From PALSA-1006 sp964532405 (GTDB taxonomy: Bacteria > Pseudomonadota > Gammaproteobacteria > Burkholderiales > Gallionellaceae): a stretch of DNA of 64,000 bases. Made by a program: the position numbers and the translations under genes. The stretch spans positions 62,001 to 126,000 of the forward strand of contig CAZHIC010000001.1 of NCBI GenBank assembly GCA_964532405.1, written 5' to 3'. The notes under the pieces were generated by a model. The model made no database searches. It saw nothing but the letters and a program-made list of their open reading frames with translations, and was not told the DNA's origin. Shown one piece after another: positions 1-8,223 of the stretch; position 1 is the first letter of the stretch; every line of letters starts with the position of its first letter.

Positions 1-1
1 C

Positions 2-1120
2 GTGCCTGTGCTGGCAGCGTCGAATACGCTTGCGCCGGAGCATCTGGGGGACTTGGGTGAGAAAAACGCCCATATCAAAGCGAAGGTCAAGGAGCTGGAC
101 GAAATTGGCAAGGATATGGTGGCTGCCAAGGCTAAAAAAATTGCCGCGATCGATTCTATCGAACGGCTCGAGCAGGACAGCGACCAAGCGCTAGAGCGGT
201 TGGAGACATTGCAGAAAATTGACCGTGAATCGCCGGATACGATTGCGCCGGAAAAATTGCGTAAAGCAGAAGATGCGAATAAGCAGGCGATTACAACCTT
301 GAATAAGGCAAAAACCAAGCGTGACGATGCCACAGCCGAAGTCAGTGCGCTGACCGGGAAGGCAAATGAGCAATATGACGAGTTTCAGCGGCTGCAAAGA
401 GCTTTTGAGCGAGACATGGATTCGGTAGTGAATCCGCAAGTGGATCGGCATATCCGTACGTTGCAGTCGGGTAAAGAAGTGGAAGTGAGCGCGCGAGTAG
501 CGTGTGGTGACGAGTCTCCGAAGGCGTGCAAAGAAAGATCGCTAAAGGCAGCTGAATTGGCTGCGTCGGAGCGTGGTTCGGTTGTGTTCGTTACGTCCTT
601 GACCGAGATCAAGAATTTCAAGCTGAGCAAGGAGGAGTTGAGCAGCGAAGTGCGGGCGACCTTGACGAATAAGGAAGTCGTCAAGCAGCAAATGTTTGGC
701 GAGGCCGAGGCTTACGAGACTACGCTGAAAGCCAGGGTTGAACCGGTTATCGGGGACTCCTTGCGAGATCAGATGGCGGAAGGCATACGCGCCGAGATTT
801 ACGCGATGGTGGGTGGGAAGGTCGACTATGCGCAGGTGCGCAATCCGGCCGTTGCGGATGATGAAGAGCAGCCGAAAAAGAAAGAGAAAAAGAAGGCCGG
901 GAGTGATGCTCGTGAGGCCCGTAAAGCCGCACGGGAAGAAGAAGAGCGTCGCCGGGCGGCAGAAAGAGCTCGGGCAGCAGAAGAGGCTCGGGCGGCGGAA
1001 GAGGCGCGTCGGGCTGCCCAAGCCGAGGAAGAGCAACGCCGGGCTGAAGAAGAGCGCAATCGGGCTGCTCGGGCTGAGGCAGAGCGTCGTCGCTCGGCTA
1101 TACCGACTTTCAGTTTTTGA
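2..1120 (+). CDS. Exported coiled-coil protein with possible FlgT/LPP20-like domain, 5' partial
   Basis: The gene runs in from the left edge: the first residues (PVLAAS) look like the end of a signal peptide, so the true start lies outside the window. The first ~150 visible residues are charged and heptad-like, consistent with a periplasmic coiled coil. Around residues 165-250 an Ala-rich helix leads to a VVFVTSLTEI strand followed by a alternating strand pattern; this resembles the FlgT N-terminal/LPP20 fold, but that is inference. The last ~70 residues are a low-complexity Arg/Ala/Glu helix (repeats of RAAEEA type) ending in PTFSF. It precedes an outer-membrane barrel gene by 76 bases and probably belongs to the same envelope locus. 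Product function is unknown. Confidence 0.6.
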   Translation: MPVLAASNTLAPEHLGDLGEKNAHIKAKVKELDEIGKDMVAAKAKKIAAIDSIERLEQDSDQALERLETLQKIDRESPDTIAPEKLRKAEDANKQAITTLNKAKTKRDDATAEVSALTGKANEQYDEFQRLQRAFERDMDSVVNPQVDRHIRTLQSGKEVEVSARVACGDESPKACKERSLKAAELAASERGSVVFVTSLTEIKNFKLSKEELSSEVRATLTNKEVVKQQMFGEAEAYETTLKARVEPVIGDSLRDQMAEGIRAEIYAMVGGKVDYAQVRNPAVADDEEQPKKKEKKKAGSDAREARKAAREEEERRRAAERARAAEEARAAEEARRAAQAEEEQRRAEEERNRAARAEAERRRSAIPTFSF

Positions 1121-1196
1121 TTTATGCAGTGGCCATTGAAAATGGCTTGATTCAGGGGTTTGTTTTTCTATATCGACTATATCGAAAGGGACGAAA

Positions 1197-1973
1197 ATGA
1201 AAAAAATTACTATGCTAGCTTGCTTGTTGGGTGCTTCGGCACTTGTTTCCCAGAGTGCGATGGCATCGGGTTTTAAAGTGCGCGGTGGTGTAACCAATAA
1301 CGACTACACCACAGACTTTTCGCCTGCCGCAGCAACGGGTAATCCTTATGCCAAATCCACTTTCAGTGGAACTGCTTTTGGGGCGACCTGGCTGATCGAT
1401 GATTCAATGTATATCGATTATGCGATGTCCAGCGGGAGCGGCACGAGGGAGAGCAAATTTAGTAATACAGTCAGCTTCTCTACGGATCTCACGCGAACTG
1501 ACAACGCGATCATACTGGGAAGCACTTCAGTAGGTACGACTGGCACCGCTACCAATGTATACGTTGGATGGAAGAGCGGTGAAACAAAAATGGCTGCTCC
1601 TCCCTTAGTTTTGCCCGGTGGTCAGGTTACGAATCAATCCCAGCGTAATTTTTCAACCAGCGGCTTTATCTTTGGGGGAGGCTGGGGGATTCCGGCGGCA
1701 GGCGGTTCTGTGGGTTTGAGCTTGGGGATGGGGCTGATGAGTGGGAAGTACGACATCGTTCAGCCTGCATCGACTACCAAAGCTACAGCGGATATGGCGC
1801 TTGGTTTTAGTTTGGGTCTCGGCTACTCCTATCCGTTCACGTCCAACTTTGGTATTGCCGCCGATTATAAATACAACTCATATAACTACGTTTTTGATTC
1901 AGGACTTACTACTGAATGGAGTTTGAACGAGAAATTGACTACAACAGCGCTTTCGCTTTGGGCGAAATTTTAA
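1197..1973 (+). CDS. Small outer-membrane beta-barrel protein
   Basis: 258 residues with a clear signal peptide (Met-Lys-Lys start, cleavage near SAMA/SGF at residue ~23). The mature part alternates short polar loops with amphipathic strands rich in Gly, Tyr, Phe and Ser, and ends in Phe after SLWAK, the C-terminal signature recognised by the BAM machinery. Length suits an 8-10 strand barrel of the OmpW/Ail/opacity-protein type, but the exact family is not recognised. A purine-rich Shine-Dalgarno (aaaggga) precedes the ATG. The next gene starts 13 bases after the stop, so it is likely co-transcribed with the lipoproteins downstream. Confidence 0.75.
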   Translation: MKKITMLACLLGASALVSQSAMASGFKVRGGVTNNDYTTDFSPAAATGNPYAKSTFSGTAFGATWLIDDSMYIDYAMSSGSGTRESKFSNTVSFSTDLTRTDNAIILGSTSVGTTGTATNVYVGWKSGETKMAAPPLVLPGGQVTNQSQRNFSTSGFIFGGGWGIPAAGGSVGLSLGMGLMSGKYDIVQPASTTKATADMALGFSLGLGYSYPFTSNFGIAADYKYNSYNYVFDSGLTTEWSLNEKLTTTALSLWAKF

Positions 1974-1986
1974 GTTTTGACCCATC

Positions 1987-2436
1987 ATGAAACGGTTTTT
2001 TCGTTTCTGCTTGCTGGCTGCGGCGCTACCGTTAGTGGGATGCGCAGTGCAGCCGGAGGGCGTGTCCCCACTGGGCTCTCCTGTAGTGGTTGCATCGAAA
2101 GTGAGTCTCCCTGTATGGGTACTTAACCCGGAGAAAGCGGGCTATGTGAGCGTGATCGGCGCGGCGACCAAACAAGACTGGGGAGGCCGCGATGCGCAGT
2201 ATCGGGTTGCACTGATGAAAGCGCGGCAAGAGTTGGCACAGATGGTTCGAGTCCAGGTGAAGTCTTCTTTGCAATCCAGCATGGAGCAGCGCGAGGGGAA
2301 AGTTACGCGCGAGGCTGATATCGAGATCAGCGTGCAGAGTCGGGTCGATTTGAGACTTGATGCGGCGCGTGTGATTGAGGAATGGGTTGACCCGCAGACC
2401 GGTGAGTTGTATATCTGGCTGGTAACGCCAGAGTAG
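1987..2436 (+). CDS. LPP20-like lipoprotein (first copy)
   Basis: 149 residues. Lipobox LVGC with Cys at residue 19 predicts lipid anchoring; the +2 residue is Ala, so outer-membrane sorting is likely. The mature part starts with a P-x-W-V motif, followed by a long Ala/Arg/Gln helix and then alternating strands ending in LYIWLVTPE. This is the layout of the LPP20 family (the FlgP/TraT-like fold of small OM lipoproteins). A second protein with the same layout lies at 3491-3895. It is tightly spaced behind the barrel gene. Role is unknown; known LPP20 relatives include FlgP of Vibrio/Campylobacter, which builds outer-membrane disks around the flagellum, but no flagellar genes are in this window. 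Confidence 0.7.
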   Translation: MKRFFRFCLLAAALPLVGCAVQPEGVSPLGSPVVVASKVSLPVWVLNPEKAGYVSVIGAATKQDWGGRDAQYRVALMKARQELAQMVRVQVKSSLQSSMEQREGKVTREADIEISVQSRVDLRLDAARVIEEWVDPQTGELYIWLVTPE

Positions 2437-2548
2437 CAATGGTTTGAAAATGAGTTTGATTAGGAGGCTATGCCACTTATTCATTCATCATGAACCCGTT
2501 TCATCGCGTCACGAAAATCTTTATTGCGCGTCATCAAAGGAGAGTCAT

Positions 2549-2710
2549 ATGAACAGATCGATTTCTATCTTGGTTGCTTTTTCAATTGTCCTTGCTGTTT
2601 CAGGTTGTGCAGAGCAACCTCAACCGATCAAGTCAGGCAACACCCCGGAGGCGCAACGCGCTCACGCGGAAAAAGCGCAAGGGGAATTGTCGTCGGAGGT
2701 GAAAAAATAA
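2549..2710 (+). CDS. Tiny lipoprotein, 53 residues
   Basis: A short gene chosen to start at 2549 because a strong Shine-Dalgarno (aaaggagag) sits 5 bases upstream; longer in-frame extensions lack one. The signal peptide ends in a lipobox VSGC with Cys at residue 20. The mature 33 residues (AEQPQPIK..., then a Glu/Ala/Lys helix) have no recognised domain. The stop is only 3 bases before the FecR-domain gene, so the two are probably translated from one message. Size and composition resemble small OM-anchored helix lipoproteins, but no family is claimed. Confidence 0.65.
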   Translation: MNRSISILVAFSIVLAVSGCAEQPQPIKSGNTPEAQRAHAEKAQGELSSEVKK

Positions 2711-2713
2711 ATC

Positions 2714-3478
2714 ATGCAAAAAATAAAATCGAACTTTAGACTTATCGCTTGCCTGATCGGATTGGGCATAGCGAATGCCAGTTTCGCCGCAGAGAAGATC
2801 GAGATCATGAAAGCCGAAGGCGGGGTGACAGTGAGCGATAAAGCAGATGGCAAGCAGAAAGCCGTTGCCACCAAAAGCGCGTTGCCCGCTGTTAATGTCT
2901 TGTCTACGGGAGCCGACGGGCGTGCGGTTGTACGCGTGGGCAACACTGGTTATATCGTGCTGGAAAAGAACAGCAAGGTCGAAATAAATAACGGTTCAGC
3001 CGGATTTTTTCGTCAACTGACCGGCATGGTCTACTACGCGGTGAACACCATCAAGGGCAAAGATCGTACGCTGGAGGTCAGAACGAAGACGGCCACCATG
3101 GGTATTCGCGGCACGCGTTTTTTGGTCGCCGACATCCCCGAGCGTAACGAGATCGGCATGCGCAAGGGAACGCTCAGTGTGGAGAGTCTCAGCGGTGAAT
3201 TTGAAATCCACAAAAAAGCGGAGCAGGATGAATTCGAGGCAATGAAGCGCGAAGGTCAGGCCGCAGTGAGTAAAGAAAAGAGTGATTTCGATGCGTACAA
3301 GGCGAATGCCGAGAAAGAGTTCGTCGAATATAAACGCGAATTCTCTTTGGGCGCAGACCGCATGGTGTCATTCGATGGCAAGCGAGTGGATGATCGCCCG
3401 TTGAGTGGTGAAACCAAGCAAGACATGGAGACACTCGAAAGCTATGCCGGCGAGTGGCTAAATCAAGTGCAGGATTGA
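2714..3478 (+). CDS. Periplasmic FecR-domain protein with C-terminal charged helix
   Basis: 254 residues. Signal peptide cleaved near ASFA (residue ~26). Residues ~40-155 form a FecR domain (PF04773 type): a KSALPAVNVLSTGADGRA segment, strand pairs, then the typical TMGIRGTRFLV motif. Unlike the FecR sigma regulator there is no inner-membrane segment or anti-sigma part, so this is a free periplasmic FecR protein of the kind found in envelope operons. Residues ~165-215 are a charged helix with repeated D-x-F-x-A-x-K and E-F-x-x-Y-K units, which recur at the mature N-termini of the products of 3924-4844 and 4933-6444. It lies 3 bases after the tiny lipoprotein and 12 before the second LPP20-like gene. 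Confidence 0.8.
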   Translation: MQKIKSNFRLIACLIGLGIANASFAAEKIEIMKAEGGVTVSDKADGKQKAVATKSALPAVNVLSTGADGRAVVRVGNTGYIVLEKNSKVEINNGSAGFFRQLTGMVYYAVNTIKGKDRTLEVRTKTATMGIRGTRFLVADIPERNEIGMRKGTLSVESLSGEFEIHKKAEQDEFEAMKREGQAAVSKEKSDFDAYKANAEKEFVEYKREFSLGADRMVSFDGKRVDDRPLSGETKQDMETLESYAGEWLNQVQD

Positions 3479-3490
3479 GGAGTTTGACCA

Positions 3491-3895
3491 ATGAATCGTT
3501 CGCGCAATTTTTTGCTGGTTGTGTTGCAAGCTGCCCTCCTGTCGGCATGTGCGAGCTTTGCTCCCGCCCCCTCTGCCAATAGCGATAGACCCGCGTGGAT
3601 CGACAATCCCGGCAATGGCGTATCCGCTTCTGCAGGCATGAACGTTTACGGCAAGGTTAAGCAGGAAGAGGCGGCTGTCCTGCGTGGACGAGAAGAATAC
3701 GCAAAGCGTTTTGGGGTATCGATAGAGTCGGTGCAGGGTTTTTCTACAACCGTGGCGAATGATCGGGCAAGCACTACTGCCGCACATGTCGCGCGCGAAG
3801 AAACCAAGCAATCCGATGTCAAGGCGGTAGTCAAGGCAAAGTGGCGCGATCCTGAATCTGATGTGTTGTGGGTATGGGTTGTTCCGAGCAATTAA
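3491..3895 (+). CDS. LPP20-like lipoprotein (second copy)
   Basis: 134 residues with lipobox LSAC (Cys at residue 20), Ala at +2. The mature part has the same plan as the product of 1987-2436: a P-A-W-I-D-N-P motif, a G-x-x-x-Y-G strand, a long Arg/Glu/Ala helix and a final strand LWVWVVPSN. The two are clearly alike in layout though low in identity by eye, suggesting an old duplication. Both would sit on the periplasmic face of the outer membrane. Gene spacing is 12 bases upstream and 28 downstream, consistent with an operon. Confidence 0.7.
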   Translation: MNRSRNFLLVVLQAALLSACASFAPAPSANSDRPAWIDNPGNGVSASAGMNVYGKVKQEEAAVLRGREEYAKRFGVSIESVQGFSTTVANDRASTTAAHVAREETKQSDVKAVVKAKWRDPESDVLWVWVVPSN

Positions 3896-3923
3896 CGGGA
3901 GTTTAAAGAGGGGGGGAGCTATT

Positions 3924-4844
3924 ATGAAACGAGATCATCTGTACAAGGCGGGTAAGTTTCTTTCGTTGGCGGCGATATTGCTCTTTCCCGCTCAATATGT
4001 GCTGGCTCAGGACGAGTTTGGCGCACACCGTAAAAAGACGCTGGAAGAGTTTCAGGATTTCAAGGACGGGCGGCGCAGTGCCAAAGCCCAGAAAGAACTC
4101 GATGAAGCCACACCCGACGAAGCTCCTGCCGTCGCGCCAGCAGCGCCACCTGTTGTAGCGCCAGTCGCCGCGCCAGCAGCGCCGGTCGTTGCGCCAGCGG
4201 CTCCAGTCGCGGCTAAAGCTAAGAGCGCCGGTACGATATTCCGTGATTGCCCGGACTGTCCCGAGATGGTGGTGATTCCGGCGGGCAGTTTTGAAATGGG
4301 CGAGCAAAATAATGGTCATGCAATGTCCGTAGCCACTTTTGCGATGGGCAAAACGGAAGTGACGCAGGCGCAATGGAAGGCGCTCATGCGCAGAAACCCA
4401 AGCCACCATAAACAATGCGGCGACGATTGCCCGGTAGAGTCGGTGAGTTGGGAAGAGGTTCAATCGTATGTCGACTTGCTCAACGAAAAAACCGGCAAGC
4501 AATATCGTTTGGCTAGCGCGGCGGAATGGGAATATGCCTGCCGTGCGGGAGGCAAGCACCGCTATTGCGGTACTGCCGATGCCTTTAGCTCGGCGTGGCA
4601 TAAGGGAAACAGCAGTCAGACGCCGCACAGTGTCGCGACTCTGCAACCCAATGCGTTTGGTTTATACGATATGAATGGTAATGTCGGCGAATGGACGGAT
4701 GATGGAAAAGACAAGTACTACATGGTTCGCGGGGGTTCATATCGCGATGAGTTGGATCAGCTGTATCCCCATTTGCGTGATGAGACGTATCTCAACAGAA
4801 AAGAGTCGTACATCGGCTTCCGTCTTGCCAGAACGTTGCCGTAA
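3924..4844 (+). CDS. Exported SUMF1/FGE-fold protein lacking catalytic cysteines
   Basis: 306 residues; start set at 3924, with a G-rich Shine-Dalgarno just before. Signal peptide 1-28 (PAQYVLA/QDEF). Residues 29-65 carry the charged helix seen in the neighbouring FecR and transglutaminase-like proteins (DEFGAHRKK...EFQDFK). A Pro/Ala/Val linker of repeated APAAP type follows to about residue 105. Residues 109-305 are a formylglycine-generating-enzyme (SUMF1) fold: MVVIPAGSFEMG, TEVTQAQW, VSWEEVQ, RLASAAEWEYACR, GLYDMNGNVGEW, MVRGGSY and GFRLAR. After RGGSY (residue 269 on) true FGEs have a Cys pair; here the segment has none, so sulfatase activation is unlikely. Other uses of this fold include ligand binding. 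A hairpin with a T-run follows the stop. Confidence 0.85.
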   Translation: MKRDHLYKAGKFLSLAAILLFPAQYVLAQDEFGAHRKKTLEEFQDFKDGRRSAKAQKELDEATPDEAPAVAPAAPPVVAPVAAPAAPVVAPAAPVAAKAKSAGTIFRDCPDCPEMVVIPAGSFEMGEQNNGHAMSVATFAMGKTEVTQAQWKALMRRNPSHHKQCGDDCPVESVSWEEVQSYVDLLNEKTGKQYRLASAAEWEYACRAGGKHRYCGTADAFSSAWHKGNSSQTPHSVATLQPNAFGLYDMNGNVGEWTDDGKDKYYMVRGGSYRDELDQLYPHLRDETYLNRKESYIGFRLARTLP

Positions 4845-4879
4845 TCGGGCGGATAAAAGCTTCGCGATGTGAGTGATTG

Positions 4880-4918
4880 AAACCCGGATTGGTCGAAATG
4901 ATTTATCCGGGTTTTATT
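4880..4918 (+). terminator. Intrinsic terminator or attenuator before the transglutaminase-like gene
   Basis: A perfect 10-bp stem (4880-4889 with 4905-4914, aaacccggat/atccgggttt) with a 15-base loop runs into a T-rich tail. It fits an intrinsic terminator for the operon ending at 4844. It ends only about 15-20 bases before the start codon at 4933, so a promoter for that gene would have to lie upstream of or within it. Confidence 0.65.
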
Positions 4919-4932
4919 ATGGGGGGACTTTA

Positions 4933-6444
4933 ATGAAGCCGTATCGAATGTACAGTGCGAATAAAATACTAGCTGCAATAGCATTATGTTTGCCGTTAAT
5001 GTCATTGGCGGCAACAGACGACTTTGAGGCTTACCGTCGCCAGCAGATGCAGGGCGTGCAGCAGGCCAAAACCGAATTCCGCGAGTACAAGGAAAAGCAG
5101 GATCGGGAATTTGCAGGCTTCCTCAAAAGCCAGTGGAGCGAATTCGAGGCTTCAAAAGGTAAGGTGCGCATTAAAGAGCCAAAGCCGAAACAAATGCCTG
5201 TGGTAGCACCTCCCGCACCGTCAATTTCGCTCAAGCCGGGACTTGTGCCACCGGCTCCTGCGCCAGTTGTGATGGCTCCTATTCTTGCTCCGGTGACACC
5301 GCCCCCTCCTCCGCCACAACCCAAGCCGGTGACTGTAGCTGCCGACGAGTTGGAGCTGCTTTTTTACGGCAACGCGGTGAAATTTGGCTTCGATCCTCTG
5401 TGGAAAAAATATCGTTTGACGGGCGGAGCCAAGCCCGAAACTATCAGCGATTTTTGGACAACGATGAGTGGCAGCAAATATGAGACGACCATTCGGGCCA
5501 TCAACGCTGCGCGCCGTGAATTGAAACTGGATGATTGGGGCTATGTCATGCTCTGGCGGGACGTGGTGAGGGCACTGCAACCGGAACGCAAAACCGAACA
5601 GAATCTGCTGCTCTGGTATTTCCTCGTCAAGTCGGGTTACGACATGCGTCTAGGCTATTACGATGCGGATGTATTTTTGTTCGCGGCCATCAAACAGCCG
5701 GTGTATGCCACCAAATACACCAAGGTAAATAATCAAACTTACTACGCTGCGCTGACAGCGGATCATGGCAACGGCATCCGCGCTTTCTACAGTTACAAAT
5801 CCGACTACCCCATCAAGCTCAACGCGCTGGATATTAAAACCGCATTTACCGGGTTTACTAAAACGGCTTCGGCGCAACGCACACTCGCTTTCGACTACAA
5901 GGGTAAAACGATCAAATTCACCGTGCCTTATGACCGTCGCTTGGTCGAGTACATGGACACCATCCCGCAATCGGAATTCGAAATGTATTTCGACACGGAT
6001 GGTAGTTCGCTGCTACGCCAAGGCTTGCTGCCCGAGCTGAAAAAATACACCGCCACTATGGGCGAAGAAGAAGCGGTGAACTTCCTGCTCGCCTTTGTGC
6101 AAAAGGCCTTTGCGTACAAAACCGACGATGAGCAGTTTGGCCACGAAAGATATTTTTTTGTCGAAGAATCGCTGTATTTTCCCTACAACGACTGCGAGGA
6201 TCGCGCCGTGCTGTTCGCATGGCTGGTGCATGAACTGCTCGGCATCAAAGCGGTCGGCGTGCTCTATCCGGGCCACATGACGACCGCCTTGGCGCTCAAA
6301 CAAGTGAGCGCGAATTTTTTCACGGTAGATTTTCACGGCAACCGTTTCGTGATTGCCGACCCCACCTACATCGGCGCATCGGTCGGCATGGCGATGCCAT
6401 CCTATGCGAAGTTCAAACCGACCCGCGTGGTGGAGATTCAGTAG
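4933..6444 (+). CDS. Exported transglutaminase-like protein
   Basis: 503 residues from the ATG at 4933, which has a ggggggac Shine-Dalgarno; an in-frame upstream ATG at 4873 would disrupt the signal peptide. Signal peptide ends near LMSLA (residue ~26). The mature N-terminus (DDFEAYRRQQ...EFREYKEKQDREF) is the same kind of charged helix found in the FecR and SUMF1-fold proteins next door. A Pro-rich linker (residues ~85-135) follows, then a large unassigned middle part. The C-terminal ~120 residues form a transglutaminase-like core with an apparent triad Cys421 (NDCEDRA), His448 (PGHMT) and Asp476 (VIADPTYIG). Such domains act as proteases or amide-forming enzymes; the substrate here is unknown, but it would act in the periplasm or on the surface. 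Confidence 0.8.
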   Translation: MKPYRMYSANKILAAIALCLPLMSLAATDDFEAYRRQQMQGVQQAKTEFREYKEKQDREFAGFLKSQWSEFEASKGKVRIKEPKPKQMPVVAPPAPSISLKPGLVPPAPAPVVMAPILAPVTPPPPPPQPKPVTVAADELELLFYGNAVKFGFDPLWKKYRLTGGAKPETISDFWTTMSGSKYETTIRAINAARRELKLDDWGYVMLWRDVVRALQPERKTEQNLLLWYFLVKSGYDMRLGYYDADVFLFAAIKQPVYATKYTKVNNQTYYAALTADHGNGIRAFYSYKSDYPIKLNALDIKTAFTGFTKTASAQRTLAFDYKGKTIKFTVPYDRRLVEYMDTIPQSEFEMYFDTDGSSLLRQGLLPELKKYTATMGEEEAVNFLLAFVQKAFAYKTDDEQFGHERYFFVEESLYFPYNDCEDRAVLFAWLVHELLGIKAVGVLYPGHMTTALALKQVSANFFTVDFHGNRFVIADPTYIGASVGMAMPSYAKFKPTRVVEIQ

Positions 6445-6449
6445 GGCAG

Positions 6450-6477
6450 GGGGCGGGCGCAATTCTGCATCCGCCCC
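6450..6477. terminator. Weak hairpin between convergent genes
   Basis: A 7-bp GC stem (ggggcgg 6450-6456 with ccgcccc 6471-6477) lies between the convergent stops at 6444 and 6494. There is no T-run on either side, so a terminator role is only possible. Confidence 0.3.
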
Positions 6478-6493
6478 GCATGAGGCCTCGCCG

Positions 6494-8188
6494 CTAATTG
6501 TTGCGTTCCTGATCTTTTAACAAAACCCGCGCGCGTTCCAGCGCGTCATCCAGATTCGCCACAACACTCTCGGTGCCGATCTTCTCGAAAAATCCCGCTT
6601 GGTGCATGAGGAAATACGGCTGCGTATGCGGGCCGCACAAGATGAGGTGTTTGCCGCGACTGCGCAGTTTGCCGTGCAGATGCTCCAAGGTATGCAAGGC
6701 GCTGGCATCCATGCTGATGACTTCGTGCATTTTCAGGATCAGCACATCCGGTTCGGTATGGGTCTTGGCGAGGATGGCTTCCAGTTTGTCCGCCGCACCG
6801 AAGAACAGCGCGCCGAACACGCGGTAGATCATCACCCCCGGCGGCACCGCCTTGCGCTTCAAAGTGGCTGCGCCGTCGTCCGCCATCGGCGATTCTTCTG
6901 CCACGCTGACGTGGGTGAGTTCCGTGATGCGCTGGATGAAAAACAGCGCCGCCATGACCATGCCGACTTCCACCGCGACGGTCAGATCGAAGATCACCGT
7001 CAATAAAAACGAAATGAGCAACACCGCGCTGTCGCTGGCGGGGTATTTGCGCAGGGTCTTGAACGCCTCCCATTCGCCCATGTTGAAGGCGACCACCATC
7101 AGGATGGCGGCGAGCGTGGCGAGCGGAATATGTTTGGCCAGCGGTGCGGCGACGAGGATGATGAGCAGTAGGGTGAAGGCATGCACGATGCCGGAGACCG
7201 GGCTGTATGCGCCGGCGCGCACGTTGGTGGCGGTACGCGCGATGGCGCCGGTGGCGGGAATGCCGCCGAAGAAAGGCGTGACGATGTTGGCGATGCCCTG
7301 TGCCATGAGTTCCTGATTGGGGTCGTGCTTGTCGTCGATCATGCCGTCCGCCACCGTGGCGGAAAGCAGCGACTCGATCGCGCAGAGCAAGGCGATGGTG
7401 AGCGCGGGGGAGAACAAATAGCGCAAGGTGGAGAAAGTGAAATCCGGCATCGCGAACTCGGGCAAACCCTGCGGGATGCCGCCGAATTTTGTGCCGATAG
7501 TCTCGACTGGAAGGCCGAACAATGCAACCGCCGCTGTGCCCAATATCAATGCCACGATGGGCGAGGGCAGGCGTTGTGACCAGGCCTTGGGGTAGAAGAT
7601 GATGAGCAGCATGGAGGCCAGCGCCAGCACAATGCTCAGCAGATCGAAGCTGGGCAGCGCATGGTAGAGTGCGGCGAGTTTGTGCGAAAACTCGGCGGGC
7701 ACACTGTCCATCTTCAGGCCGAGGAAATCTTTGATCTCGCTCAATGCGATCAACACCGCGATGCCGTTGGTGAAGCCGACTACCAGCGGGCGCGGAATGA
7801 ATTTGATCAGATTGCCCAGCTTGAACACGCCCATCAGCAGCAACATGAAGCCCGCCATGATGGTGCAGATGAGCAGATTCGCCAGCCCGTATTGCATCAC
7901 GATGCCATACACGATCACGATGAAAGCCCCCGTGGGGCCGCCGATCTGCACGCGCGAACCGCCGAGCGCGGAGATGATGAAACCGGCGATGATGGCGGTG
8001 AATATTCCCGCTTCCGGTTTTACGCCGGAGGCGATGGCAAAGGCGATGGCAAGCGGCAGGGCGACGATGCCGACCGTGATGCCGGCGGTCAGATCGGAAG
8101 AGAAGAGTTGGCGGTTGTAGCCGTTTAAGGTGTCGAACAGACGCGGACGAAAGTAAGACGAGAGTTTTACTAAAAGCGAATGGTCCAT
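6494..8188 (-). CDS. SulP-family anion transporter with STAS domain
   Basis: 564 residues, start at 8188 where the signature N-terminus MDHSLLVKLSSYF begins; a good gga-ggt Shine-Dalgarno lies about 14 bases upstream. The N-terminal two thirds are a multi-spanning membrane domain with the SulP signature (TAGITVGIVALPLAIAFAIA, then GPTGAFIVIV and the PATGAIARTATN segment). The last ~110 residues are a cytoplasmic STAS domain (VLILKMHEVISMDASALHTL). SulP proteins carry sulfate, bicarbonate or other anions across the inner membrane; the substrate cannot be told from the sequence. It is transcribed alone, convergent with the envelope locus. Confidence 0.93.
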   Translation of the reverse strand: MDHSLLVKLSSYFRPRLFDTLNGYNRQLFSSDLTAGITVGIVALPLAIAFAIASGVKPEAGIFTAIIAGFIISALGGSRVQIGGPTGAFIVIVYGIVMQYGLANLLICTIMAGFMLLLMGVFKLGNLIKFIPRPLVVGFTNGIAVLIALSEIKDFLGLKMDSVPAEFSHKLAALYHALPSFDLLSIVLALASMLLIIFYPKAWSQRLPSPIVALILGTAAVALFGLPVETIGTKFGGIPQGLPEFAMPDFTFSTLRYLFSPALTIALLCAIESLLSATVADGMIDDKHDPNQELMAQGIANIVTPFFGGIPATGAIARTATNVRAGAYSPVSGIVHAFTLLLIILVAAPLAKHIPLATLAAILMVVAFNMGEWEAFKTLRKYPASDSAVLLISFLLTVIFDLTVAVEVGMVMAALFFIQRITELTHVSVAEESPMADDGAATLKRKAVPPGVMIYRVFGALFFGAADKLEAILAKTHTEPDVLILKMHEVISMDASALHTLEHLHGKLRSRGKHLILCGPHTQPYFLMHQAGFFEKIGTESVVANLDDALERARVLLKDQERNN

Positions 8189-8223
8189 AGTTGCTGTGTC
8201 AGCACCTCCTGAAAATTTATGTC

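Noticed and set aside
1132..1146. Six-base hairpin gccatt/aatggc after the coiled-coil gene as a terminator
   Set aside because: Stem too short and AT-rich; no T-run directly after it, and the next gene likely shares the transcript.
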